Positions 9,633 to 18,928 of a stretch of 58,724 nucleotides of DNA are shown here, in pieces. The first letter of the stretch is position 1. Each line of letters starts with the position of its first letter. Under the pieces are notes generated by a model that searched no databases, was not told where the DNA came from, and was given only the letters and a program-made list of their open reading frames with translations. The position numbers and the translations under genes were made by a program. Location of the stretch: positions 1 to 58,724 of the forward strand of contig NZ_FWFV01000014.1 of the NCBI RefSeq assembly GCF_900172315.1, read 5' to 3'. The stretch is from Palleronia marisminoris. Lineage in GTDB: Bacteria > Pseudomonadota > Alphaproteobacteria > Rhodobacterales > Rhodobacteraceae.

Positions 9633-9887
9633 CGTCGGTCCTGTTCAATCGAGCCATGCCGGCTTCCGGCTTAGTGCGCTTGCCGTCTCGTGATCATGCT
9701 GGCAGGCGACAGATTCTGCACAGAACTGCGCATTGATCAGAGTTCTAGCGGACGAATTAAGGCTCTACGTCGCTGGATCTGCTGCAAAGATGCCAATCTT
9801 GCGACTTGGTTCCGTGGCCGGTCGGCCTTAGACGGCGACCTTCGCGCTGCCGGGGTGACCTGTCTGCGCCCGGCAGCGCTGCTTGTG

Positions 9888-10511
9888 CTAGGCGCTGAAG
9901 CAGCAGGCCTTGATGCCGGCGTCAATGGCGATGACCTGCCTGTCGAGTTCGGCCCTCGTGACGTTTTTGCCTTGGATGATCATCCGCATGTAGAGGGGGG
10001 AAAAGAGCAGATCGAGCGCCAGCTCCCTGTCGAGGTTCTCGTGCAGTTCGTGGCGGTTGATGGCGCGATCCAGCAAACCATGCCCGAACTGTCGGCGTGC
10101 CATGGCAGCGCGGTCCAGTACCGTCGCCAGTTCGCCCGATCGCAAGCGTTCGGCGACCAGATCGGCGATGATCCGGCGGACCAGTGGATGCCGCAGCACA
10201 GTGCGCGTGGCTTGAAGAAATGCTCGGGCATCCGCTTTCAGAGATCCATGATCGGTGGGATCCAGCATCGCGATCTCAATGCTGGCGATCGCGTCCGACG
10301 CGAACTCGCGTTTCGAGGCCCATCTCCGGTAAATTGCGGCCTTGCCGATCCCCGCGCAGGCAGCCACGCGTTCAAGGCTTATCCCCACATATCCGGTTCT
10401 TGCCCACTCCTCGAACAATGCCCGAAACAACTTGTCCGTCAGGTCAGGGCGGATCACTGCCGCTCCGCTCGGTTTGCGCTTCTTACTGACGCCGATACTC
10501 TTGCGTTCCAT
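9888..10511 (-). CDS. TetR/AcrR family regulator, left copy
   Basis: The 207-residue protein has an N-terminal TetR helix-turn-helix at about residues 25-70 (ISLERVAACAGIGKAAIYRRW) and a helical ligand domain after it. It closely resembles the TetR protein at 19166-19780. The two share the opening MERKSI, the PSGAAVIRP segment and most of the helix-turn-helix. The gene diverges from a pair of AraC genes. A 16-bp imperfect palindrome lies 22 bp before the start and is shared with the other copy, which suggests autoregulation and control of the AraC pair. The ligand is unknown. Confidence 0.9.
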   Translation of the reverse strand: MERKSIGVSKKRKPSGAAVIRPDLTDKLFRALFEEWARTGYVGISLERVAACAGIGKAAIYRRWASKREFASDAIASIEIAMLDPTDHGSLKADARAFLQATRTVLRHPLVRRIIADLVAERLRSGELATVLDRAAMARRQFGHGLLDRAINRHELHENLDRELALDLLFSPLYMRMIIQGKNVTRAELDRQVIAIDAGIKACCFSA

Positions 10512-10533
10512 CCACTACCTCTTTAATGTGAAC

Positions 10534-10549
10534 GGAGCGGTATCGTTCC
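10534..10549. promoter_or_regulatory. Candidate TetR operator, left
   Basis: Read toward the TetR gene the site is GGAACGATACCGCTCC, an imperfect palindrome (GGAACG / CGCTCC). It lies 22 bp upstream of the TetR start and between the divergent TetR and AraC genes. Thirteen of 16 bases match the site before the right-hand TetR gene. Operator function is inferred. Confidence 0.6.
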
Positions 10550-10609
10550 GATCATGCCGTGTGAAGAGGTGGTCGAGGTGGGGTAATGCCGCCTCACAGG
10601 AGACACGAC

Positions 10610-11548
10610 ATGGTACGGCCTGCGTATGCGTCTTCCTCGCAATGGTACTATGACGGACCACTGGGGTCCTATGTGCGCACGTTGAAATCCCCGGGCGGAG
10701 TCCTCGATCTCTTCGAAGTAGCGCGACCGGCCGGGGATATGTCTCGCCCGGGGCTGCCGGATATCGTGCTGTATCAGGACATGATGGGCAGTAGCCGTGT
10801 GAGCGGGGACTTGGGCGGGGGACGGTTCGATATAACGAGCGAGAAAGGTGGCATCTGCCTCGCCGCGCCGAACTTTTCCACCTCCGCGATCATGGAAGAA
10901 AGCCATCAGCTTCGCAGCTTGGCGTTCCCGACGGCGCAGTGGCAAAGCGTGCTCGATGAAGCCGGCGAGGGTCGGTTCTCGTTCGACAGTGCCTCGATCT
11001 ACGGTCACATGTTCGACTCGCCGGCCATCAGATCCCTGCTCCGGAACCTGTGGGTCCTTGGCGATGAAGAAGGTGCGCCCTCGCGTCTGCTGGCGCGGGC
11101 CGCAGGCTGCGAGATCCTGGCCGAGCTGTGTCGGCTGAGCGGGACACCGTTCGCGCCAGCAAAGGGCGGCCTTGCGCTCTGGGCCGAGCGGCGCTGCGTG
11201 GACCTGATGCGCGCGAGGCTCTCGGAGGATATCTCCCTTGATGAACTGGCCGCCGAGGCGCAGCTCTCTCCGTTCCATTTCGCCCGCATGTTCAAGCAAA
11301 GCGTCGGCGTGCCGCCACGAGTGTACCTGACGCGGTTGCGCATGGAGAAGGCCTGCGAACTGCTCGAACAGACGGACCTGTCGATTACTGAGATCGCGCT
11401 CGAGGTCGGGTATTCGTCCAACCAGGTCCTCGCCCGGGTATTCGTCAAGCATCAACGCATGAGTCCTACTGATTATCGTCGGGCGGTTCGCAACCCGCCG
11501 CGCCGAGTGCTGGGAGCGGCGACTACAGCATCCAACGCACAGCGATGA
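10610..11548 (+). CDS. AraC family regulator with cupin-type N-terminal domain, copy A1
   Basis: The product has 312 residues from the ATG at 10610, which is preceded by a CAGGAG site 7 bp upstream. The N-terminal half resembles the cupin-6 sensing domain of AraC regulators. The C-terminal 100 residues carry two helix-turn-helix motifs, with ISLDELAAEAQLSPFHFARMF first and ITEIALEVGYSSNQVLARVF second. The DNA-binding part is very similar to three other AraC proteins in the window. The stop overlaps the start of copy A2 by 4 bp (ATGA). Regulators of this type are often linked to alpha/beta hydrolase or oxidoreductase genes, and three hydrolases follow here. The inducer is unknown. Confidence 0.9.
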   Translation: MVRPAYASSSQWYYDGPLGSYVRTLKSPGGVLDLFEVARPAGDMSRPGLPDIVLYQDMMGSSRVSGDLGGGRFDITSEKGGICLAAPNFSTSAIMEESHQLRSLAFPTAQWQSVLDEAGEGRFSFDSASIYGHMFDSPAIRSLLRNLWVLGDEEGAPSRLLARAAGCEILAELCRLSGTPFAPAKGGLALWAERRCVDLMRARLSEDISLDELAAEAQLSPFHFARMFKQSVGVPPRVYLTRLRMEKACELLEQTDLSITEIALEVGYSSNQVLARVFVKHQRMSPTDYRRAVRNPPRRVLGAATTASNAQR

Positions 11549-12456
11549 ACGTGCCAGCCTATTCTTCGTATCTGCAATGGTATAGCGAGGGTCAGCTCGG
11601 GTCCTATGTGCGAACACTAAGATCAGCCGGCGAAATGCTCAGTTTGCTGGAGGCCGCGCCGCCACCCGGAGACAATTCCGGCCCCGCTGTTCCGGATCTC
11701 GTCCTGGCCCAGGACATGCTTGGAGGGAGCAAAGTCACCGGCAACTTGGGAGGGGGGCGTTTTGACGTAATGAGCAAAAAAGGGGGCTTGTTCCTGGCGG
11801 CACCGCACTTTGCACGTACTTCTATCGTGGACATCAACCATCAGATACGCGCCGTGGCATTTCCTGTCGCGCAGTGGCAGACTATCATGGAAGAATCCGT
11901 AGACGGCCAATTTGCATTCGACTTTGCCCGTGTCCATGACGGAATGTTTGACTCGCCTGCAATCCGGTCAACGCTTCGGAAGCTATGGTCTCTTTGCGAA
12001 GACGAAGGGGCGCCCTCGCGTCTGCTGGCGCGTGCGGCAGGCTGCGAAATCCTCGCCGAACTCTGCCGCTTAGGCGGGGCGCCGTTTACTCCGGCCAGAG
12101 GAGGCCTTGCGTCTTGGGCCGAGCGCAACGTGCGGGATCTGATGCGCGCGCGGCTTTCGGAGGATATCAGCCTCGACGAACTGGCCGCTGAGGCGCAGCT
12201 GTCGCCATTTCATTTCGCCCGCATGTTCAAGCAGAGCGTCGGTGTGCCTCCACGCGTTTACCTGACGCGTTTGCGGGTGGAGAAGGCGTGCGAACTCCTC
12301 GAGCATTCGGACCTTCCGATCACGGAGATCGCACTGGACGTCGGGTATTCGTCGAACCAGGTTCTCGCCCGGGTGTTCAGCAAGCACATGTGCGTGACGC
12401 CGTCCGACTATCGGCGCGCCGTTCGAGATCCTGTGCGCAGTTTTGCGCTACGGTAA
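11545..12456 (+). CDS. AraC family regulator with cupin-type N-terminal domain, copy A2
   Basis: The 303-residue protein is a tandem paralogue of A1, with its start codon inside the A1 stop (ATGA). The N-terminal cupin-like half is more diverged than the C-terminal helix-turn-helix half, where LSPFHFARMFKQSVGVPP is identical to A1. Two tandem regulators translated together, with nearly the same DNA-recognition helices but different sensing halves, could form heterodimers or read different ligands at shared sites. That is inference. It faces the hydrolase gene at 12679 tail to tail. Confidence 0.9.
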   Translation: MNVPAYSSYLQWYSEGQLGSYVRTLRSAGEMLSLLEAAPPPGDNSGPAVPDLVLAQDMLGGSKVTGNLGGGRFDVMSKKGGLFLAAPHFARTSIVDINHQIRAVAFPVAQWQTIMEESVDGQFAFDFARVHDGMFDSPAIRSTLRKLWSLCEDEGAPSRLLARAAGCEILAELCRLGGAPFTPARGGLASWAERNVRDLMRARLSEDISLDELAAEAQLSPFHFARMFKQSVGVPPRVYLTRLRVEKACELLEHSDLPITEIALDVGYSSNQVLARVFSKHMCVTPSDYRRAVRDPVRSFALR

Positions 12457-12678
12457 TTTTCACTGGCTCCGGCTGCAGGCACAGCGCCCCGGCTCTGAAT
12501 CGCTCGGCCCACCAGATCAAGGTCATTGGACTTGAGCGTTCCACGCCGCTTCTGCCACGCTGAGCTGCTCAGAACACGGAGGATTGCCGAAGTGGCGCTG
12601 GCCTCGTCCGTACTTCAGCGGGCCGGCGTCATGGAACATGAGCGCGGCCCGGTCCCGCGGCCCGCGCCGTAGTCGCCG

Positions 12679-13443
12679 TCAATCCACTGCTTCGGCCGCC
12701 TGTCGGATCACGTCGGCCACGTCGGCGGGGTTTGTCATTGTCAACATGTGACCATTCTCGATTTCCACGACCGTCGAACCGGCCCGCTCCGACATCTGCC
12801 GCTGCAGGTCGGGGGGAATGGTCCGGTCGAGGGTGGCGATGACCGACCAACTCGGCTTCTCGGCCCACGCCGCCGATTGTGTCTCGTATTCGAGGATGGA
12901 CGCGTTGGATGCTGCCTGCGACCTTGCGACGAAGATGGCGTCTTCAGCCGACAGACCGTTGCCGACGACCGAGAGAAAGCCGTCTTCATGGATCAGGTAG
13001 TGGCCATCTTCGAAGACCGTGAGCATGTCGGACGACAACGCGCCCGGATTGGAGGCCAGCAGGCTCCCGCCGCTTTCCCCTGCATCGGGTTGGAACGCGG
13101 CGACGTAGACGAGGCCCCTGACGTCCGGGTTCACGCCGACTTCGCTGATCACCACGCCGCCGTAGGAATGCCCGACCAGCAGGATCGGACCATCTTGAAC
13201 GTCGACGATCCGCTGGACCGCGGCAATATCGTCCTCGGTGGAGGTCAGCGGCATCTGCACGACCGTGACCTTGTAGTCCTCTGCGGTCAGGCGGTCATAG
13301 ACGGCGCGCCAGGTGCTGCCGTCGACATTCGCGCCATGGACGAGAACGATGTTGTTCACATCGGCGAGCGCCGCGCCTGACTGCGCGGTCACGACACCGA
13401 CAGCCATGGCGCTGGAAATCAGGAGAGCTTGTAGATTGTTCAT
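12679..13443 (-). CDS. Exported alpha/beta hydrolase, EstC/salicylate-esterase-like
   Basis: The 254-residue protein has an N-terminal signal peptide (LLISSAMAVGVV core, probable cleavage near ALA at residue 27). An alpha/beta hydrolase fold follows. The oxyanion region is LVHGANVDGS and the nucleophile is Ser93 in GHSYGG. An acidic residue lies in TLDRTIPP and the catalytic His in ENGHML near the end. This layout matches EstC and plant methyl-salicylate esterase-like enzymes, so it is probably a periplasmic esterase. A paralogue lacking a clear signal peptide is at 30686-31486. The start ATG at 13443 was chosen because it begins the signal peptide. The gene lies 52 bp after the dehalogenase-like gene on the same strand, so they likely form one operon. 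Confidence 0.85.
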   Translation of the reverse strand: MNNLQALLISSAMAVGVVTAQSGAALADVNNIVLVHGANVDGSTWRAVYDRLTAEDYKVTVVQMPLTSTEDDIAAVQRIVDVQDGPILLVGHSYGGVVISEVGVNPDVRGLVYVAAFQPDAGESGGSLLASNPGALSSDMLTVFEDGHYLIHEDGFLSVVGNGLSAEDAIFVARSQAASNASILEYETQSAAWAEKPSWSVIATLDRTIPPDLQRQMSERAGSTVVEIENGHMLTMTNPADVADVIRQAAEAVD

Positions 13444-13495
13444 GATCTGGGTCTCGTTTTGATGTTGCTGCAGGGAGTCCGGTCTGCGCGAGTTG

Positions 13496-14425
13496 TCATG
13501 TCGGCATTCGGTTTTCGGGCATCGAGAACGTATCGGTGCCATTGTTTTCCATCGGTAGAACGCGACCAAGGAAGTCACGGATCAGCGTTGCAATTTCGCC
13601 GGCGTGGGTTTCCAATGCAAAGTGTCCGGCATCCAGAAGATGAACCTCGGCGTTCGGAAGGTCGCGCTTGTAGGCTATAGCGCCTGCGGGGATGAAGGCC
13701 GGATCATAGCGCCCCCACGTCGCCAGTAGCGGCGGACGATGCTGGCGGAAATACGACTGGAAGTCCGGATAGCGCGCCACATTGGTGCGGTAGTCACGGA
13801 TCAGGTCGAGCTGGATATCCTCCGCGCCGGGCCGCGCCATGTAGGCGATGGCGAGTTCGTATCCGTCGGGAGAAAGAAGCTCCGGGTCGGCTCCAGTTCC
13901 GTATTGCCAGTTCCTGATCGTGTCGAGTGACAACGACGGTCGGCAAGCTTCGCGGTTAGCTTCGCTCGCACCGCGCCAATAAGCCTCCCACGGTCCCCAC
14001 TGGTCGCTGAAGCCATCGACATGGGCGTTGCCGTTCTGGCTGATGATTGCGGAAACTCGCTCGGGGTGGCGCATTGCCAGACGCAGACCAGCCGGCGCGC
14101 CGTAATCGAAGATGTAAAGCGCACACCGGTCGAGCGACAGCGAGTCGGTGAACCCTTCGATCACGTCGGCGAGCCGGTCGAAGTTGTAGTCGAACGCCCC
14201 GCGTGGCGGTGACTTGGTCTGGCCGAAGCCAGGCAGGTCGGGCGCAATGAGCCGATAGCTATCAGCCAGAAGCGGAATCAGGTCACGAAACATGTGGCTA
14301 GCCGTCGGGAACCCATGCAGCATCAGGATAACAGGCGCGTCGGCCGGCCCGGCTTCGCGATAGATTACGTCGACCCCGCCGACCGGTTGGGTCTTGAATC
14401 TTGTACGTCTGGATTTGGAGTGCAT
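13496..14425 (-). CDS. Alpha/beta hydrolase of the epoxide hydrolase / haloalkane dehalogenase type
   Basis: The 309-residue sequence shows the oxyanion motif LHGFPTAS, the strand-turn segment DLPGFGQT, and an Asp nucleophile (Asp107) in the elbow YIFDYGAPAG. The catalytic His lies in LDAGHFALE. Asp rather than Ser as nucleophile places it with epoxide hydrolases and haloalkane dehalogenases. The residue after the nucleophile is Tyr, whereas most characterised members have Trp, so halide chemistry cannot be assumed. No signal peptide is present. It is the first gene of a two-gene unit with the exported esterase downstream. The substrate is unknown. Confidence 0.85.
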   Translation of the reverse strand: MHSKSRRTRFKTQPVGGVDVIYREAGPADAPVILMLHGFPTASHMFRDLIPLLADSYRLIAPDLPGFGQTKSPPRGAFDYNFDRLADVIEGFTDSLSLDRCALYIFDYGAPAGLRLAMRHPERVSAIISQNGNAHVDGFSDQWGPWEAYWRGASEANREACRPSLSLDTIRNWQYGTGADPELLSPDGYELAIAYMARPGAEDIQLDLIRDYRTNVARYPDFQSYFRQHRPPLLATWGRYDPAFIPAGAIAYKRDLPNAEVHLLDAGHFALETHAGEIATLIRDFLGRVLPMENNGTDTFSMPENRMPT

Positions 14426-15008
14426 CTCGAGTTTGCTCCGGATTGTTGAGCATTGGCAGGGGCGTCACTGACTTCGGTGGTCATCACCCTAGGACAGCCG
14501 CATTGTCGACCAACGACCGCTAGGCCCGGTCGGACTGCGGGCGATCACCTTGAGAATTGTCAGCCTTGTGGGGTGACCCTGGCGCTCGGTTCACTGAAAT
14601 GCGGCGCCGAGGCTGCCGCGTTGGTGCGATTCTTGCGGCCTTTGCGACTTTCAGGTGGTGGCGCATCTCGACCAGCAGGACCGGGTTCGAGGACAGGCAC
14701 TGAGGGATCGGCGATTGTCCGGACGGAGGCCGTGGTCCGCATCGGGCGATGTCAAAGGCCCGGAGATGACATTCTTTTGGCTCTTGGCCCCTGTCCACGT
14801 CTGTCGCGTTCTGGCGATGGGCCGGGACCACGGCCTGGCCCCGCCTGTGCGAATCGAAGGTCAGCAAGATCGGCACCAATCCGGCAGCCTCCGCGACGCG
14901 AGGCGCGGGAACGCTCGCTACGGTGTAGCCATGGGTCGGTGCATCGCGGCCCCGGCCTTCCCTGCAACATCCGGCAACCGCTGAAACCCGACCGAAGGAA
15001 CGGCAACC
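14426..15008. other. Intergenic region between divergent hydrolases
   Basis: These 583 bp separate two divergently transcribed hydrolase genes and must hold both promoters. Frames are open on both strands, but the translations are Arg- and Pro-rich and resemble no family known to me. A decayed gene is possible and was not recognised. An AAGGAA ribosome binding site lies just before 15009. Confidence 0.4.
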
Positions 15009-15839
15009 ATGGCAATCATCACCACATCGGACGGCACAAACCTCTTCTACAAGGACTGGGGACCGAAAGACGCCCAGCCGGTCTTGTTCCATCACGGCTG
15101 GCCGCTCAGCGCAGATGATTGGGACAACCAGATGCTGTTCTTTCTGGCCGAGGGTTATCGCGTGATCGCGCATGATCGGCGTGGGCACGGCAGGTCCGAC
15201 CAGACCGACACCGGCAACGATATGGACACCTACGCGGCGGATGTTGACGAGATCGTCAAGGCGCTGGACTTACAGAACGCAATCCATATCGGCCATTCGA
15301 CGGGTGGAGGCGAGGTTACGCGCTATGTCGCCCGGGCCGAGCGCGGCCGCGTGGCCAAGGCCATACTGATCGCTGCCATTCCGCCCCTCATGGTTCAGTC
15401 CGATGCGAACCCGGATGGTGTGCCGCTTGAGGTTTTCGATGCATTTCGATCCGCGGTGGCGGCGAACCGGGCCCAGTTCTTTCTCGATGTGCCAAGCGGA
15501 CCTTTCTACGGCTTCAACCGAGAGGGCGCGACCGTCAGCAACGGCCTGATCGGCAATTGGTGGCGCCAGGGCATGGCCGGCGGCGCAAAGGCGCATTATG
15601 ATTGCATCGCGGCTTTTTCCGAAACCGACCTAACCGAAGACCTGAAAGCGATCGCCGTTCCGGTCCTGTTCCTGCACGGCGAGGATGACCAGGTCGTCCC
15701 AATCGCGAACTCGGCGCACAAGGCGATCAAGCTGGTGCAGGACGGCACGTTGAAAACCTATCCAGGCTTGTCGCACGGCCTGTTCGCCACGCATCCTGAA
15801 GTCGTGAATCCGGATCTGCTGGCCTTCATTCGCGCCTGA
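15009..15839 (+). CDS. Alpha/beta hydrolase of the cofactor-free haloperoxidase / arylesterase type
   Basis: The 276-residue protein matches the length and pattern of non-haem chloroperoxidases (perhydrolases). The oxyanion motif is HHGWPLSADDW, HDRRGHGRS comes next, the nucleophile is Ser97 in GHSTGGGE, the acid is in GEDDQVVP, and the catalytic His is in LSHGLFATH. Enzymes of this kind hydrolyse aryl esters and form peracids that can oxidise halides. It is cytoplasmic by sequence. A GC-rich hairpin follows 22 bp after the stop. It diverges from the dehalogenase-like gene. The AraC genes on either side are plausible regulators, by position only. Confidence 0.92.
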   Translation: MAIITTSDGTNLFYKDWGPKDAQPVLFHHGWPLSADDWDNQMLFFLAEGYRVIAHDRRGHGRSDQTDTGNDMDTYAADVDEIVKALDLQNAIHIGHSTGGGEVTRYVARAERGRVAKAILIAAIPPLMVQSDANPDGVPLEVFDAFRSAVAANRAQFFLDVPSGPFYGFNREGATVSNGLIGNWWRQGMAGGAKAHYDCIAAFSETDLTEDLKAIAVPVLFLHGEDDQVVPIANSAHKAIKLVQDGTLKTYPGLSHGLFATHPEVVNPDLLAFIRA

Positions 15840-15860
15840 TACGCCTTCGTCATAGGTGAA

Positions 15861-15887
15861 CGGCGGTTGCGAGACTCGCGACCGCCG
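15861..15887 (+). terminator. GC-rich hairpin after the haloperoxidase-type gene
   Basis: CGGCGGTTGCGAG pairs with CTCGCGACCGCCG with a single wobble position, and lies 22 bp past the stop codon. There is no long T run after it, so it is a possible but not a textbook intrinsic terminator. Confidence 0.45.
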
Positions 15888-16023
15888 AAAGCGGTATATT
15901 ACTCAGGTCTGAGACCAGAGCGCTCTTTGGTCGGCGGAATTTGCTTGATTCACAGGACCACTGGTGTGTTCAACCCGAGCCCGATCGGGCCGTACCAGAC
16001 GTTTGAGGCAACAGGATAAAAGC

Positions 16024-16510
16024 GATGCGTGTTCTAGAGGTTGCCATCGCCGGCTTCGGGGGCGTGTGGCGCGCTACGACCGATCTTCTGCTGGCCCGCC
16101 GGATCGCTATCGGCGCGTCTATGGCGCCGACGTTTGCCTAGACGCGGTCTGCGGATCGCTCGCCGGCCTGGCCGATCCCTTCGGCCTGGAACCGGGGCGC
16201 CTGAACACCATTGAGCCAGGTCTGTCAGGCCCGGATTTCATCGGAACGAGCGGCGACGACATTCGCGTCGAGGCAGGGCCAAGCGATTTGCGCACCGGTA
16301 ACCGGGCCTTGCCTACATCCGCTCATCCCTCACGGCCGGGCGCCACGCCATCGTCATCTCGAAGGGGGCGCTCGTCTATAGCGGGCCGGAACTGCGCGCT
16401 CTGGCGGGGCGTCCGGTTCGATGCTGAAGCTCGGCGGCGCGGCCGCCGCAGCCCTGCCGACCATCGCCCTCATCGAACAGAGCTTGAAGGGCTGCGAGGC
16501 TCCTCGTCGT
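16024..16510 (+). pseudogene. Homoserine dehydrogenase-like remnant
   Basis: Across two or three frames the translation gives VAIAGFGGV (Rossmann loop), then a YGADV..DAVCGS segment, then AGRHAIVISKGALVYSGPELRALAG, and finally a LKLGGAAAAALPTIALIEQSLKGC stretch (here described in parts). This order is that of the NAD-binding half of homoserine dehydrogenase-like enzymes. The frame breaks after about 35 codons and again later. The substrate-binding half is missing after the LKGC segment. The remnant lies inside the symmetric regulator block and runs directly into the glutamine amidotransferase remnant. Confidence 0.6.
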
Positions 16511-16559
16511 ACTGGCGGACCGATCGCCGTCTACGATAACACTCGTTCGTCGCGACCGA

Positions 16560-17043
16560 GATTGCATTGCTCAGGGCACGCTTGGAAGCCGACCTGCCGA
16601 CGCTGGACATAGGCCTTGGCGCGCAACGGATCGCCGCAGCTCTCCGCGCTCGCGTCTACCCGGGGCCGACGAAAGAAATCAGCTTATTGCCACCTAAGCT
16701 TGCAAGCTCTGGCGAATTCGACCCTCTCGGCCCTTCGCGCGACGTTCATGTGTTGCACTGGCATGTCGACACTTTCGAGCTGCCTCGTGGCTACAGCCTT
16801 CTCGCGTCGACACCTGTATTCCGGCACCGGGCATTTTCTTGCGGGCCGAACGTGCTCGGGCTCCAGTTTATCCCGAAGTTCACGGCATCGATTTCGAACA
16901 CTGGCTCAGGACACGCAAATAAACTGGCGACCGCCAGTCTCAGCGCCGCGCGGCTGCGCAGCTATGCCGAACGATATGGCGGCACTCTCGAGAAAGCCGG
17001 CGCCGTGATGCTGGCGCAATGGGTGTCATGCCCCACTCGATGA
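16560..17043 (+). pseudogene. Class I glutamine amidotransferase remnant with lost catalytic residues
   Basis: The translation keeps the amidotransferase layout: EADLPTL, then LGAQRIAAAL.ARVYPG, then VHVLHWHVDTFELP, then GPNVLGLQF, and a C-terminal YGGTLEKAG segment. The nucleophile elbow normally reads GICLGAQ, but here it reads DIGLGAQ, so the catalytic Cys is gone. The usual QFHPE motif reads QFIPK, so the His and Glu of the triad are also lost. The N-terminal 60-80 residues are absent. All catalytic residues are replaced while the rest of the fold is conserved, so this is a decaying gene or a non-catalytic relic. A short frame from 16567 remains open. Confidence 0.7.
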
Positions 17044-17075
17044 TGGCTGCCATGGCAATGGTAGGCGGAGTTGCA

Positions 17076-17990
17076 TCAAGACGGAGCCAACCTCGGTCCT
17101 CCCCGAACCGCCCGGCGATATTCGGAAGGACTCGTGTGCCGATGTTTAAGGAACACCCGCGCGAGCACCTGATTTGAAGAGTAGCCGACCTCTAGCGCAA
17201 TCTGAGTGATTGGAAGGTCAGTCTGTTCAAGCAGTTCGCAGGCTTTCTCCACGCGCAATCGCGTCAGGTAGACGCGTGGCGGCATGCGGAGGCTTTGCTT
17301 GAACATGCGGGCGAAATGAAACGTTGAGAGCTCAGCCTCGGCCGCCAGTTCGTCAAGGGTGATATCTTCCGAAAGTCGGGCCCGCATCAGTTCCAGACAG
17401 CGCCGCTCTGCCCACGGCGCCAGTCCCCCGCGTGCCGTAGTGAGCGGCGAGCCAGCCAAGCGGCAAAGCTCGGCCAGAATCTCGCAACCGGCGGCCTGCG
17501 CCAAAAGTCGCGACGGCACACCCTCCTCATCGCAAAGACGCCAAAGCTGGTGCTGTAAAGACCGGATCCTGGGCGACGTGAACGCTCCGCGGTGCAAAGC
17601 ACCGAAATCGAGAGAGGAGGCCCGATTCGGGGCGTTCTCGAACATATGGCTCCAAGAACTGACAGGAAACGCTATGGAGCGAATCTGGTGGTCGCTGTCG
17701 ACTCTGATCGAGTTGGCGAAACTCGGCGCGGCAAGGAAGAAGTGGCCTCGCTGTGTCGTCGCATTGAAGCGTCCCGAGCCAAGGTCGGCGCTAACGCCAA
17801 AGCCCCCCCGAAGATCGTGGTGCAGGACGAGCTCGGGCACGGCGGGGTCCGACATCTCGACCGCTGGCATGGCAGTTTCGATCAGGTTGAGAAAGCCGCC
17901 GGAGGATTTTATCGTCCGGACATAGGGCGCAAACGGGCCGCCACGGAACCACTGGACGAAGGAGGAATAGCGTGGCGGCGTCATTTTCAT
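17076..17990 (-). CDS. AraC family regulator with cupin-type N-terminal domain, copy A3
   Basis: The 304-residue protein is the mirror partner of copy A2: it is the second gene of a tandem pair and its ATG overlaps the A4 stop by 4 bp. The C-terminal helix-turn-helix pair is very close to the other copies, but the recognition region has changes (LSTFHFARMFKQSLRMPP). The N-terminal half again matches the cupin-6 type. It reads into the dead glutamine amidotransferase gene tail to tail. The function of the pair is unknown. Likely targets are the flanked hydrolases or genes elsewhere. Confidence 0.9.
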   Translation of the reverse strand: MKMTPPRYSSFVQWFRGGPFAPYVRTIKSSGGFLNLIETAMPAVEMSDPAVPELVLHHDLRGGFGVSADLGSGRFNATTQRGHFFLAAPSFANSIRVDSDHQIRSIAFPVSSWSHMFENAPNRASSLDFGALHRGAFTSPRIRSLQHQLWRLCDEEGVPSRLLAQAAGCEILAELCRLAGSPLTTARGGLAPWAERRCLELMRARLSEDITLDELAAEAELSTFHFARMFKQSLRMPPRVYLTRLRVEKACELLEQTDLPITQIALEVGYSSNQVLARVFLKHRHTSPSEYRRAVRGGPRLAPS

Positions 17991-18928
17991 TCCCCTGCCG
18001 TCTCAAGCGCTGCGCTTGCGGATACAGAGATCTGGCGCACCGGATCGCGCACCGCCCGGCGATAGTCGGACGGGCTCATGCGTCGATGCTTGATGAACAC
18101 CCGCGCGAACACCTGGCTCGACGAGTAGCCGACCGTTAGCGCAATCTGAGTGATTGGAAGGTCGGTCCGTTCAAGGAGCTCGCAGGCTTTCTCCACGCGC
18201 AAACGCGTCAGGTAGACCCGTGGCGGCACACCGACGCTTTGCTTGAACATGCGGGCGAAATGAAACGGAGAGACCTTTGCCTCGACTGCCAGATCATCAA
18301 GAGAGATGTCTTCCGAGAGCCGCGCGCGCATCAGTTCAACGGAGCGCCGCTCGGCCCAAGGCGCGAGGCCGCCCTTGACTTGCCCGAACGGTGCCCCGCC
18401 CAATCGGCAGAGTTCGGCTAGGATCTCGCAGCCTGCCGCCTGCGCCAGCAGGCGCGACAGCATGCCCTCCTCAATCCGCAGAGCCCACAGGTTCCGAATC
18501 GCGAACCGGATAGTGGGCGACGCGAACGACCCCATGCTTAAATCCCGATAGTCTATGAAAAACTGGCCGTCGGTGGCTTCATCCAGAACGGACTGCCACT
18601 GCGCCAACGGAAACGACAAGCTGCGAAGCTCATGAGCGGCGTCAACAATGACCGTATTTGCGAACCTCAGAGCGGAGAGAAAAAAACCGCCCTTTTCGCT
18701 CCCTACATCGAACCGCTCCCCTCCCATATCTCCGATGACGCGGCTGCCGCCATGCAGATCTTGATAGAGGACGATATCCGGGACGGCAGGATCAGACATG
18801 TCGCCGGCCGGCTGCGCGGCTTCAAGCAGATGAATTGCACCACCTGCGGACGTCGTCGTGCGCACATAGCTCGCCAAGTGGCCGGCGCTATACCATTGGG
18901 CAAAAGAGGTATAGGCCGGCATGCTCAT
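17987..18928 (-). CDS. AraC family regulator with cupin-type N-terminal domain, copy A4
   Basis: The 313-residue protein is the first gene of the right-hand AraC pair and the mirror partner of A1. The start at 18928 has a GGAGA site 6 bp upstream. The DNA-binding half shares VSPFHFARMFKQSVGVPP with A1 and A2 except for one or two residues, and the second helix-turn-helix reads VGYSSSQVFARVF. The gene diverges from the right-hand TetR gene across about 240 bp. That gap is longer than on the left, where it is about 100 bp. Confidence 0.9.
   Translation of the reverse strand: MSMPAYTSFAQWYSAGHLASYVRTTTSAGGAIHLLEAAQPAGDMSDPAVPDIVLYQDLHGGSRVIGDMGGERFDVGSEKGGFFLSALRFANTVIVDAAHELRSLSFPLAQWQSVLDEATDGQFFIDYRDLSMGSFASPTIRFAIRNLWALRIEEGMLSRLLAQAAGCEILAELCRLGGAPFGQVKGGLAPWAERRSVELMRARLSEDISLDDLAVEAKVSPFHFARMFKQSVGVPPRVYLTRLRVEKACELLERTDLPITQIALTVGYSSSQVFARVFIKHRRMSPSDYRRAVRDPVRQISVSASAALETAGE

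Noticed and set aside
15009-15839. Haloperoxidase as a halogenating enzyme of a biosynthetic cluster
   Set aside because: No biosynthetic genes are nearby, and cofactor-free haloperoxidases are usually esterases.
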